Origin: Oxytricha trifallax
Taxonomy: Eukaryota > Ciliophora > Spirotrichea > Sporadotrichida > Oxytrichidae
Assembly: GCA_000711775.1 (NCBI GenBank)
Contig: ARYC01017081.1
Location: 62,001 to 126,000, forward strand
Direction: 5' to 3'
Length of the DNA stretch: 64,000 bases
The notes below the pieces were generated by a model. The model was not told the origin of the DNA. It did not search any database and saw only the letters and a program-made list of their open reading frames with translations. Shown here piece after piece: positions 25,990-37,484 of this stretch (its first letter is position 1; the number at the start of each line of letters is the position of its first letter). The translations under genes were made by a program, and so were the position numbers.

Positions 25990-27005
25990 GTATTTTAAGA
26001 TCTATTACCAGAGTCAAGGCTAATTGGTGTTTGATTCTTACATAACTGCTATATGGTGTGTAGTTATCACTATGACCACTGTAGGTTATGGTGATGTATT
26101 CGCTGTGTCACCTTTTGGAAGACTCATTTCAATCATCAACGCTCTCTGGGGAGCTTTCGTTATCTCATTGCTCGTCTCTTCAATAGGTAGAGTATTCGAC
26201 TTGTCAGATAACTAAAAGAAAGCTATTGCTTAAATTACCAACTTCAAGCAAGCTGGAAAGTCATTCAAAAATTTTAATGTTTTTCATTCATCTAATTAGA
26301 GAGATGTAAAATTTCAGCAATAAAGATTGAAATCTTCTCTAAAGTATTTTATTGCTAAGAAAGAATTCCAAAAGAACGAAGAAGCAAAGCAAAAAGGTGA
26401 AGATGTTCTTCCTTAAGATCTTGATTATGTTCCAAACAAAGAAGATTTAAAGAATTTGAAGGGTTAAATGGAAAATGATTTTGATATCATGAAACAAGAA
26501 AGAATGGACAACTTAGATCTTCATTACCAATTCTTTTATAATTTATACTAATCTTGTGCCAGAGGATATTAAAGGAAACTAAATTGACCTCATAAAAGAG
26601 CAAATACTTGACTTGAACGATAAGTTCGACTATCTCATGTCACTTATGATTCAGTAAAACAAAATCTTAGTGAAAGTTACAGAAGATCAAGAGGGAGAGA
26701 AGTCTACCCAAGTATCCTTAAACCCCTTGGGAACAATTCAAAGCTTACCTGACGGATCTGAGTACATTTTGGATCCAAAGAAAGCAGTGAAAGAATTTGA
26801 GAAAGAAGCCAAGAAAACAGTTGGAAAGCAAAGAGAATTCTGGAGAAAGCCAGAGCCCAAGAAGCCCCTTCTCTAAAGAGTAAAAGAAGCCATCAAAATT
26901 CAAAAGATAGTCAATGAAAATAGCAAGAAAATACTGATTGGAGCAATTCAAACATCACCTTACATTAAACATTAAACTCATGGAAAAGTCAACAAATCCA
27001 AGTGA
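25990..27005 (+). CDS. SK-type K+ channel, pore and C-terminal half (scrambled germline segment)
   Basis: Contains the pore helix and selectivity filter (ITMTTVGYGDVF), the S6 helix (NALWGAFVISLLVSSIGRV) and a cytoplasmic region after S6 in the position of the SK calmodulin-binding domain (LSDNQKKAIAQITNFKQAG), then a long charged tail ending THGKVNKSK and TGA at 27003-27005. It has no S1-S5; these lie downstream at 27249-28229. A frame break at 26535-26546 is repaired by removing a 7-bp unit between TTTAT repeats. The upstream boundary is inferred; coding similarity is convincing from about 26000. Confidence 0.85.
26535..26546 (+). other. Candidate micro-IES with TTTAT pointers
   Basis: TTTAT at 26535-26539 and 26542-26546 flank AA. 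Removing one repeat plus AA (7 nt) joins ...HYQFFY to TNLVPEDIK... in frame; without removal the frame reaches TGA after a few codons. It is too short for a spliceosomal intron and lacks GT-AG. Confidence 0.55.
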
Positions 27006-27248
27006 TATTTTAAACGATATTAAACATTGTAAAAGTGCTTTATGAAGCCTTATATTGATTTAAAAATCTTACTTTTTATTGAGATGTATATTAAGTTTAG
27101 TATAGATATAGAAATTAAACATAATCAATGAAATCATTTGAATGTAGAACAGAAAGTTCACAATGATTAAATAAAGATATTAGCTTTTAATTATTCACTT
27201 TAGAGTCCCATTATTGTATTATATTAGATAAATCGATTATATATCAAG

Positions 27249-28229
27249 ATGGAGCAGCCATTAAAAACAGATTTGAAACAGCAGCTCTTAGAAGCAGCTA
27301 CTTTCAGAGTTGACACTGAGCTCAATAATAAAGTAGATGTCTTAAGAAAGGAAGAAGTGATGCGAAGAATGGAAGTAAGATATCAAAAGTATTATAAACA
27401 TTGGAGAGATTTTGATATGCTGACAACAATTTTGGCAATGATTGGTCTTGTACTAGCTGTAGTAGAGGTAAGATACTTCAGATATAAACACTTTTACGAC
27501 TATTATTCATTACTTAAATTCCTTATTAAAATTTTCTTTACAGCAAGAATCAGAAAAATTCGAATACAAAACTCGTAGTGTTGAAAAAATTATGCAAAAC
27601 TCATTTGTGAGAATAATTATTACTTTCACAACTGCACTTGCTATACTATCTCTAATGATTAAGAACTGGGTTTATGTGTTTTGGTCAGATTTCCAAAATT
27701 CAAAGCAGATTTACATTAAGTTTATGGAACTCCAAAACTACAACTTAAACGAAGACGAGAGAGCTAAAGCAGTTGCTGAAGGACAGTCAGATGTTCAATA
27801 TAAGAGAATCAAGTTTAAGAAAGATTCTCACGCAAGAAAATGGCTCCATTAAATATTGTCAGCAGAATTCTTAATCGAGACAGTCATTCTATTATTCCAT
27901 CCCTTACCCTACTTTGAAAAAGAATACACATTCTAAATTATCAACATGCTCAGCAGCAAAGATCAGCTTGTAGACGTTCATTACATGCTTGGTGACTTTT
28001 TGTTTGCTTTTATGTTCTTGAGATTCTACTTCATTCTTAGAACTATAATGAACTTCAGTATTTATTCTGATCTCAGCTCCAAAAAGATTTGCAAGAACAA
28101 TGGTTTCGAGAGCAATCCATCTTTCTGCTTCAAAGCTATGTTCCAAAAGAATCTCGGAGCCACAATTTTGTTTGTTGCTATCATTTCAATTATGTGGCTT
28201 TCTTATCTATTAAGAATCTTTGAAAAGTA
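27249..28229 (+). CDS. SK-type K+ channel, N-terminal S1-S5 half (scrambled germline segment)
   Basis: ATG at 27249 (MEQPLKTDLKQQ). An intron of about 80 bp (GTAAGA...TTTACAG, about 27468-27542) is followed by an uninterrupted frame. Membrane segments: MLTTILAMIGLVLAVVE, RIIITFTTALAILSLMIK, FLIETVILLFHPLPYF (compare the S2-S3 AIHP motif of KCNN channels), LGDFLFAFMFLRFYFIL and LGATILFVAIISIMWLSYLL. Coding ends near LRIFEK (about 28228), just where the pore should begin, and no pore follows before SSNA1. The pore half lies upstream, so the gene order is 2-1. Known family role: Ca2+-activated K+ channel, ciliary/plasma membrane in ciliates. Confidence 0.87.
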
Positions 28230-28337
28230 AACTATTTATATCAAGTAATTTGTGTTTTAGGATCTATTGGAATAAAAAATTATTAAGCCAAATTTAAATG
28301 AGATTTTATAAATTTAATTTTAACTGACAAATTACAA

Positions 28338-28864
28338 ATGAGTGAACAAGTAATTTACCATTTTGCATCTTTATCATATATCTAATCCATTTTTAGTTTG
28401 CTCAAGGCGCAACACTTCAAAGATACAACTCAGATCTCACTCGTTATATTGAAAATATTAGAGTGGGCAGAGATGACCTCCATGAAGAAATTACAAAAGA
28501 TGAGGAAGAGAAATCACTTATAGAAAGTGAGATCGCAAGTTTAACAGAAAGACTTGGTCAACTCAACGATGCTTTACTAAAGAAATACGAAGCTTAAGAA
28601 GAGTTTGACAGAACAATCTCAGAGACTGAACAGGCATTCATGAAGATTCTTGAGTCATCATAAACTCTATTGCATGTCCTCAAGAAGGAGGACTCATAGC
28701 TTTCTAAGAAAAAGTTGAATGTCTCCACCCGCAAAATCAAGGAATATTAGCAATCACCAGAGAAAAAACCTCACAATAACACTACTAGAAAGTAATATAA
28801 GCAGCAGAATTAAGTCAATTAAGACCAAAGCTCAGACTACTCATATGATTAAACTGTTGAATGA
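28338..28864 (+). CDS. SSNA1: SSNA1/DIP13 microtubule-associated coiled-coil protein
   Basis: ATG at 28338; four codons (MSEQ), then a 47-bp intron (28350-28396, GTAATT...TTTTAG), then FAQGATLQRYNSDLTRYIE..., EFDRTISETEQAFMKILESS and QTLLHVLKKE; TGA at 28862-28864. These blocks match SSNA1/DIP13 (13-kDa deflagellation-inducible protein) along its whole length; the Q/N/S tail is extra. The family forms coiled-coil fibres at basal bodies and axonemes. It is convergent with the zinc-finger gene, with 108 bp between the stops. Confidence 0.95.
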
Positions 28865-28972
28865 TCACTCTTTGAAAATGATAATTGACTTTATATAAAA
28901 TTGTGGAAATTTGTTTGATAATATAGAAACTTGTGCATTAATAAATTAACTTTCTATATAAATACTTAAATA

Positions 28973-31309
28973 TCACATATTAAGACTGTTTAGTTTTTCT
29001 GTAGCAGCCCATCTCTTTTAACATGATTTAACATGTTGTTCCATTAAATTTGAACTAAACTGTCTCCCACACATGCTGCAATTACCATCCCCACTACCTT
29101 TCATTGGTTTGTTTCTCATATCTGGAGTACTCATTTGTTATCCAGCAGATGACAAGCTTCCATTCATCGATGCAGTTAAAGTTGAATTTGACTTTTAATT
29201 ATCCTCTAATAGAGGTTTCTTTGATGCTGCTTTATCGCAGCTCTTCAAATGTATTGTTAGTCTGTCAGGCAAGAATGTACGGCCACAATTATGACAAGCC
29301 ATTAAAGAAACCTCGTTATATTGTTTATAAGCTTCATCATTGTATTGCTACATATCCACCTTTTCTCCATTTTTGTTACCAATAACCATATCATCAAAAC
29401 TTTTTGGAGGCTATGGTACAGGTCTTCGTTCTTTTGCAGGCTTTTTATTTTCTTCAATTTCCCATTTTTACTTGCAACTCTTCAAATGGATTTCTATAGA
29501 CAATGATCCATATTCACGACCACTACGAAAAAAAAAGGTTAAAACTATACTAATTTACCATATATAACAAAATATTGTTTTAGGTCTTTGAATAATTGCT
29601 GGTCCTTTAGATGGAGATGCTTAGCTTTAACTATTACCTAATCCCCCTCCACCAACTCCTCCTAATTTTTTGGAAGATCCTTTTCCTGGTGGTCCTTCAT
29701 CAGGAGCTTTTCCATGAGCTTTATTGCAACTTCTTAAATGAACAATCAATCTGTCAGGTAAAAAGGTTCGACCGCAGTTTGGGCAAGCATCCATTCCTTT
29801 TTCGTTGAATTCCTTTTAGGCCATTTCGTTATATGATTCCATGTTATCTGCCGATACTTTTCCAGTAATTAAATCATCAAAGTTTTTTGGTGCCACAGGC
29901 AATGGTTTTCTTTCATGTTTTGGTTTTTAAGATTGTTCATTTTCCCATTTTTACTTGCAAGTTTTTAAATGAATCTCTAAACTTGCAGTTCCAAATTCAC
30001 GACCACTAGTTAAATTAATTAAAGAATAATTTCTTACCAGATATAACAGACTAATGTTTTTGGTTTAATGATAGGTTTTAAATCAGGCTTTCCTCCAGAG
30101 GCTCCGCCCATTCCACCGCCTAAACCACCTCCAATACTTCCTCTCGTAGGAGAAGCACTTTCCTTAACACCATGAGCTTTATTGCAACTTCTCAAATGAA
30201 CTATTAGTCTATCTGGTAAAAATGTTCTTCCGCAGTTAGGGCAGGCATCCATTCCCTTCTCATTGAATTCTTTCTAAGCTTTTTCATTGTATTAGTCCAA
30301 TTGCTCTTAAGAGATATTTCCTGATATCATATCTTCATAGTTTTTAGGTGGCTGTGGTAACGGTTTCCTTTCATTCTTAGGTTTCTAAGATTGCTCATTT
30401 TCCCATTTTTATTTGCAAGATTTAATGTGAATGTCTAAACTTGAAGTGCCAAACTCTCGGCCACTACGATAAAGTAATAAGAAAAATTCTAATCCTTACC
30501 AAATATAACATACTAATGTTTTTGGTTTCTTGAATGTCTAGCTCAGACCACCTGGAGACTTTTATTATCCAGCTGAAGATCCACCCATCTTTCCCCCATT
30601 CGGGCTTCCTTAAGATGAAGAAAGCATTTCAGCTTAACTTTACACTTTCATGCTTTAAGCCATTTTTCCACCACCTATCTAAGGAGAAGCTTTATTTTCC
30701 TCTGGTTTTCTAGTATTACTAGCTTTAAAAAAAGGGTATTAATTAATATATGAAAACATTAGCTTTCATATCTGATCCTGACCCTTTGCAACTTCGTAAA
30801 TGAACTTAAAGTCTATCAGGAAGAAAAGTTCTTCCACAATTGGGACATGGCTCTAACACTTTTTCATTGTAATTTTTGTAAGCATCATTATTGTATTCTT
30901 CTAACTTTTACGCACTTACACCTCCATTCCCACTTCCAGTTAAGATCTATACAGTTGATTAAGTACTGATTTGTTGTCATGACTCATGATAATTAATTTA
31001 GAAAATAGGGATTAAGAATTATTTTCACAGACCTCATCAAAGTTTTTGGGAGCTTCAGGGCATGGTCTTCTCTCTTTGGGAGGTTTTTATTACTATTCTA
31101 TATCCCATTTCTTTTTGCAAGATTTTAAATGTATCTCTATTGATGTTGTGCCAAATTCTCTTCCACTATACTCTTAATTAATTCATCAAACTTCAATAGA
31201 ATTTTTATAAATAAAAAAAATAATGTATTAACCCCAAAACCCCAAATATAAATAAATGAAACTTCTATTACCATATATAGCACATAACTGTTTTAGGTCT
31301 TTTAATCAT
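28973..31309 (-). CDS. Tandem C2HC zinc-finger protein (ZC2HC1-like)
   Basis: ATG at 31307-31309 ([13 protein letters not shown]), TGA at 28973-28975. Four tandem modules, each with a CYICGREFG...HLK.C finger, a KWE.E..KP..ER.P.P..P linker and a [18 protein letters not shown] finger (CHNCGRTF in the last), plus a ninth finger near the C-terminus ([20 protein letters not shown]). This arrangement matches zf-C2HC_2 proteins (ZC2HC1/ZNF474 group), often linked to sperm or cilia; function here is inferred only. Every module carries an intron at the same place inside the CYIC codon: 29523-29557, 30006-30037, 30464-30499 and 31166-31271. Another intron or gap lies near 30740-30770 and 30950-31030. 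Confidence 0.88.
31166..31271 (-). other. 106-bp intron containing a telomere-like C4A4 repeat
   Basis: Three times longer than the equivalent introns of the other modules. It contains AACCCCAAAACCCCAAA at 31230-31246. Donor GTAATAG, acceptor TATAG. Either an enlarged intron or an intron holding an IES or transposon-end footprint. Confidence 0.7.
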
Positions 31310-31929
31310 TTTATCTTTTTTTGCAAAAAATTTGCTCTTTTTATACTAATGATTCTTTATAAAAATTATATTCCAAAATTATTTTAATATATTAGATTTC
31401 GGTAATTTTATCTTTGCCTTATTTATTTCTCAGTTTACTCGCACTATTAGATAAAATTAATTATATTATAAAAGCATTATGGTATATTTAAATTCTGATA
31501 TTGTTTTTGAAAGTATATTAAAGGTAAATACTGAGAATTACATAATTAAAATATATACGAATATTTTTTAAGTATTGATTGAATTGCTTGTAACTTGTTA
31601 AAAAAAGCACTATTGAGATATAAAAAATAAAATTCATTAATGAATATGAGATTAAATTAGCATTTTAATTTGTTTTATTAATAAAAAGATGAAAAGGCAA
31701 AGGATTCAGGGACTCAAACTAGAATTTATTATTTTTTATAAGTAAAACTTTTTGTGTAATGCATTATATATAAATTAAAATGAGCAAATTTTCCATGATA
31801 TTTTAATTTTAATTTAAATAAAAACATTAATATTAAATTAGCATGCATAATTGGTTGAATTTAATTTACATTTTAAATTTTACAAAAAATTCTTATTCAT
31901 AATATCTTTATATATAAAATAATTTAAAT
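31310..31929. other. AT-rich intergenic stretch
   Basis: Between divergent genes (zinc-finger gene leftward, phosphatase gene rightward). No coding or RNA feature recognised. Confidence 0.5.
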
Positions 31930-34900
31930 AAACTAGATGTCGTAAAAGCTTAAGAAACCTTAGAGGAAGAACTAAAATAAAAGGAAATTTTGGAGACAAG
32001 CATTAAAATGCACTCAAATAACGGCAGTTAAAAGGGCTCCTTCAGAAATGAATTTGTATGCACCACAGATCGGTCCATTCACGATAATGTCAATCTTATT
32101 GAAATATCTAAGATTGATGACAATATTTACATCATTTATTATTAAAAAAACGTTTACGACTTTAATTTTTACATTGTTAAACAAATAATTACATCTCTAG
32201 TAAGATAGAGCAGAACTCATGAAAATTTACATTTTCAATTATGAAGCTATGCTATCATATAAAGCCATTTTAAATTGATGGTATAGTAAATTTAATTATG
32301 ATTTTCTTAAATCAAACACATTATGGTTTTTTATTTGCCCCTTAATAAGTTTTAAATTTTATTTTAGTGTTAATTACCTAAAAATTACGTCAACTCACAG
32401 AAGAATAATATATTAATGTTTTTGAACTATAGATCAGAGAACAGCCCAGTAAAAGAATATTTTGAGACAAGAGGGAATAACTCACATAATAAATTTAATT
32501 GCTCATAAAAAAGTGGAAGACAACACAAATCACTTCAATAGTCAGCGCTAGCGAGCTCCTTCATTATTTAGAAAAACCACATAATCTTCATAATTTAAGG
32601 CTTTGTCGGGAGGGGGTTTGGGGATGGGAGGCGGTACAATTGGTACTGGAAGTGGTAGTTGTGGAATGAACGGAAATTGCTAATTTTCTCAATCAAATCA
32701 TTACAATAATAATAATATTGTAGGAATACATTTGATTTGGGAAAATAAATAATAAATTAATTAATTAAATATTAAATTCGTGGCAGTTAACTTTCTGGAA
32801 ACCTGGACAATATGGTACTTGTTCGATAGAAAATTAAAAATCAGCTGAACTTTACTATTGGCGGTACCCCTCTTTCACATTTCTGGAGCGAGATAACACT
32901 ACTTTAATTTTGTAATTAAATTCTACTAAACAAATCACCAAAAATTAAACTCAAGTTATCTCGCTCCAGAAATGCGAAAGAGGGGTACCGCCAATAGTAA
33001 AGTTCAGCTGATTTTTAATTTTCTATCGAACAAGTACCATATTGTCCAGGTTTCCAGGAAGTTAACTGCCACAAATTTAATATTTAATTAATTAATTTAT
33101 TATTTATTTTCCCAAATCAAATGTATTCCAACAATATTGTTACAGCATATTTACTATTAATATATTTTTAGAATTACCAAATGAAATTAAAGGAAGTCTT
33201 TATATACTAATCATTGAAATTAGCATTTAATACATAAAAAGAGTGAAAGCTAAATTTTTCAAACATTTTTTAACTTTTTTTAATAATAAATTAGCAATAA
33301 TTTGATTTTTCTTCAATTTGCTATTTAATTTATGAAGTAAAAATGTGCAGTATAAAATATAATCCCTTATTTACTTTACTTATGCAATAATTAATTCAGA
33401 CATCAGAACTCAATTTAATCATAAGCTCATAAGCCATCCCTGTTCATCGAGCAGTTATCCCTAATAGAGCAGTCTGATGAGTAATTTACAGAATAAGATG
33501 TGTCCTCAATGTCTTTCACTATGCCACTCAATCTCCCATCACAAGAACTTGTAAATTCAAACACTTTACAAGATAAGTTATTTTCCCAACACCAAAATAG
33601 TAGTAATAATAACAATAATATTATAATAATAAATATTTTTTAAAGTTAATATTGTTTATTATTAATATTAATAAACCAAAATGAAATTGAAGGTGGCTTG
33701 GAATAAAAAATAAATTAAGAGGAAGGATCTTTGAAATAATAAATTTAATTTAATTAGGATTAAGAAAATGATAAACTCATTAATAATAATCCATTCAATA
33801 ACTAACATTATACTATTGCAAAAAATACAAATTCAAAAAGTAAAAATAATAAGATTTAAATATCTTTTATATTAATATTAATGAACCTGATAATCAAGAT
33901 TTAAATTAAGCAAGTATTGTCTAATGAAGCAATACCAATTAATAACTATAAATTATTTTTTAATTTAATTAATTTATATAATAACAGCCGATAAAATTAA
34001 AATTCAGATGTAGTCACAAGGAACAACACCTCAAACTTTTTAAATTTCCATAATGAATAGCAATATATTGCGAATTTATAAAAAGCTATAATCATTTTAA
34101 TAAATATTATTAAATAATTCATATTTGTAATAGCAGAAGCAATTCTTAGTAAAATAATAAATTTGAAGAATTTGGAGAGAGCAATATACTGATAGACATT
34201 TAAACTAATAGTCAAATTGGAGGCAACAAAGTTGGTGTCTTGAAAAGGATGCAAACAACCAAGTCCAACAATAGAGATAGTTAAAATACAAATATTTTAT
34301 CATGTATTATCTCAAATGATTAGGAAATGTTTCAAGTATTATTTTAGAGAATCTATTTAAGTCGATAATCTGAATCAATTCGTAGATGGAAGCATAAATG
34401 AAAGCAACTTAAAAACAGAGATAAATATGTTCACTTTTGGATCAGAAAATGTGAAAATAGACGAAGAGGAAGATCAGAACTTTTATGAAGACAATTTAAA
34501 GTATTTATATCTTGGGATGAGAGATCAAATCGACTGTGATTTAGTCTTTTACACTTATTCAGCAATTGATTTTATTGAAGAAGCTCTTAGATCCTCAAAT
34601 AATTAAGCAAAAATACTGGTGCATTGCTACAAGGTTAGTACAAAATGTATTATTAAACTAATTATAGGGGAATTCAAGGTCTGCAGCTGTAGTTGCTGGA
34701 TATCTAATGTGGAAGAAAAGTTTAAATCACATAGAGTCAATCGAGTACATAAGATCTAAAAGAGGTTTCATAGATCCCAATCTTGGATTTGTGGGTTAAC
34801 TCATGTATATGAGTAATATGTTTCAAGAACATAGGTAGTATCAAGCAACAATCTAGCAATCTTATTAAGGAAACATATATTTATATTTTCATAAACGTTT

Positions 34901-36287
34901 CAACTGCTGTCAACTTAGGTCATTACAATCTATAATCACCGAAAAATTAAGCTACTAACCAAAAATAAGGTAGTTCTATCTTTAATGGAACTGGCAGCAG
35001 ATCTAATTCTAAAGGTACATTTTCCAGAATTTCGCATCCAAGATCTAAAAGAGGAAGCATAAATATCCAAAAGCCAAAAACTTCACCAAGAATTTTTATT
35101 TACAGCATCACGAAGGAGTGTATATAGCAAAAGAGTATCTAACACTTCCTTAACACTTAAACAACTTCCTCCTATTCTTAGAGTTCTCACTTTAGCAATT
35201 TTAATGCCCCTTCTCCTATAGTAATAAGAACTGGTAATGACTCTCCATATTTAAAGGTGTTAAATTCTAACAAGCCGTTAGCTATGGTTTAATTAGAACA
35301 TTCATTCATTCTACTTGTCAGTAACCATAAAGGAGATGGCTAAATATTCAATCAAAATGAAGCCATATAAGTACAAAGAGGACTCTAGTGTTTACTAATA
35401 CTTGCCAAACACTTACAAAAGTATGAAAATGGACCTGATTAGATATACATTTTCAAGGATAGTATAATATGAGATTGATTTATCTCTATATTTATTTAAA
35501 TTATAACATCACCTTAGAGTAGAAACATCAATCAATGATAAAAATTAACAAGATTCAAAGCCTGAATCTTCAGTATCCCCAGTATGAATAAAGTCAAGAC
35601 AATGAGCAGACAATTTAAATTGGTTTTAATTCTCTTCATGTCTCCTCTCAACAAGCTCCCTTAACAGCTACAAATTTAATGAGGGAGTCTATGAAAAAGG
35701 AAGAAGAGCTAAAAGAGTTTGAAAGTGCTTTTAACTTCAATGAGTTGAGGAGAAGTCAAGTCTCTTCAGTTAGCAATAAGTCATTCGTAACAAGCGCATA
35801 ATCATCTCACAAGAAAAATTAATCTAACCTAGGCAGCACCTCGAAGAATTCGTTGTTTAAGTTTAACACAAACGCATTTAACAGTCCCAATCAAAGATCT
35901 TAAAATACCTCCCCTTAGAAGTCAGCAAGTGGCAAAGCTAAGTTTTTCAAAATGAACCAGTGCAATACTTCTAGTTAAGATTTGAGTCAACCAATCAACA
36001 AATAACTCTTATAGTAAAAGCTTTAGGAAACTTTGAAGAGACAGCAGTAGTAACAAAGTTCAGGATCAAAAGAGAAAAATAAGAAAATTGGGAAACTCAA
36101 CTTGCAAGTTTATTATTTAATGTTAATAAAATTGTATTCGAGTGAGAATTATGTTAAATTAAGTAATTTTAAAGTTTAGATTTTAGACAGAAACGATCAA
36201 ATTTAACATCAAAATTATTTACACTCACTTTAAAGCTCTAAGAACATAATAGATCCAAATATTAGCAAGTATCATCCTTTCTCTTGA
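31930..36287 (+). CDS. Dual-specificity protein phosphatase with long low-complexity insertions, IES-interrupted
   Basis: Segments: about 31930-32250 (ISKIDDNIYI, the usual first strand of DSPs), about 32400-32710 (ILRQEGITHIINLI, then a G/S/N-rich stretch), a gap holding a foldback element, about 33660-34350 (N/Q-rich), 34360-34630 (LKYLYLGMRDQIDCD, FIEEAL), intron about 34633-34667, then the active site HCYKGNSRSAA spanning that intron, YLMWKKSLNHIESIEYIRSKR, and a Ser/Asn-rich tail to TGA at 36285-36287 (KRQQQQQ near 36030). The CX5R signature CYKGNSR is complete. The general acid is probably the Asp of GMRDQ. An intron lies near 35460-35515. The start is not resolved. Confidence 0.75.
32716..33136. 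repeat. 420-bp foldback element, copy 3
   Basis: Palindrome with ends TATTGTAGGAATACA...CAACAATA. Arms differ from each other at only a few positions. It has the GGTACCCCTCT core and the ACAATATGGTACTTGTT block shared with copy 4, which defines a second subfamily distinct from copies 1 and 2. It interrupts the phosphatase gene after an AAT-repeat (Asn-run) coding stretch. Confidence 0.9.
33427..33665 (-). other. Open segment with a hydrophobic helix and five cysteines, antisense inside the phosphatase gap
   Basis: TGA-free on the - strand for about 80 codons to TGA at 33427-33429. It encodes an IIIILLLLLLLFWCW helix followed by a Cys/Ser/Asp-rich stretch (NLSCKVFEF, TSSCDGRL, SSDCSIRDNC). 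No in-frame ATG is seen. It could be a coding segment of another gene or chance; the higher GC and sensible composition set it apart from nearby IES DNA. Confidence 0.3.
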
Positions 36288-37484
36288 AAAATCATAAAAT
36301 TGAGTAAAATTTTTATAAACCTTAAACATTCGATTATAAATTAGATTTATAAGTAAGTTCTTAATAAAACCACACTAATTAATTAAAAGTTTTATAGGAT
36401 TTAAGTGTAAAAGAATATATTCAATTAAAACTAATGAAATTTTAATTTACTAAGATTTCTATTTTTTCTAATTATTTTAGTTTGCTCTAAGTTATTTTAG
36501 GTTTAGTAAATGGTATGAAGTTTATTTATTATGTAATTTATTGAAAGAATTTCAAACTTTCAAACACTATTAGACGTAAGAGTGTTTATTCCAGTTATTA
36601 CAATTTTCGTTATTTTCTTTATGAAAAATTTAATTACTTACTTTATTCTCTGATTTGAGAAATCTATTTTAATACAATATATTTAAATATTTTTTATGGG
36701 TAGATCATTAAACAAACTTTAATTAATTTTATTAAAACAATTATGAGATGTTCATATAATTTTTGCAATTAATTATTGTAAAGGCAACTTTTTTCAATTT
36801 TATAATCAATATTTTTCTGGCTATTCATTCTTAAACATAGTTTAAAATATTTTGGATAAAATTAAATATTTTTTATATAAATATAAGCTAAAATTTGGAG
36901 TGATGAAATGACAAAAAATTTGAAATAAATATGCTCATAAATGAAATACGACCTATTATATCTTCAAATAAAGATAGAATTAAACTAATTCAATCTAAAC
37001 AATCTATATCATAAAAGTATCCTACACCTTTATTCTGAATAAAATTTAAATTAATAAATATAATTTGAACTTAATTATACTGTTACAATAATATTATATA
37101 TACCCCACCCAAAAATACTTTTCCCGAATCATAAATTTTTTTACGAAATCAGAAATTATTTTCCGAACCTTTAATCATGACCAAAAAACCCCAAAAGACC
37201 AAAACCCCAAAAAAAAGCCAAAGATTTTTGCGTGCAGTATAAATTTCCGATTTCGGAAAAAAATTAATGATTCGGGAAAAGTTTTTTTGGGGGGCCTATT
37301 ATATGAATAAGTATATTTGCAATAAAAAGTTAATTTTATTATAAAATATTTTATTTTCCTAGATTCTCTTGTACCAATAGGTTTATATCTTAACTAGATT
37401 TTTATATTCTATAAATTTAACATATAAATTAGATAAAGATATTTGATGTTATTAACAAATATAAAAGTTATTATAAAATAATCA
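36288..37484. other. AT-rich intergenic stretch with one palindrome
   Basis: No gene supported. It contains the foldback at 37103-37295, listed separately. Confidence 0.5.
37103..37295. repeat. Imperfect palindrome with C4A4-like centre
   Basis: Arms of about 60 bp (CCCAAAAATACTTTTCCCGAA at the left, its inverted relative at the right), with CCAAAACCCC-type repeats at 37180-37215. The outer flanks both contain TATTATAT (about 37091-37099 and 37297-37304), a possible target duplication or pointer. Confidence 0.65.

Noticed and set aside
25960-28245. 8-bp word ATCTATTA shared by both potassium-channel segments as the scrambled pointer
   Set aside because: Joining there shifts the reading frame into an early TGA before the pore; the shorter AAG keeps frame. 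The 8-mer is AT-rich and could match by chance.
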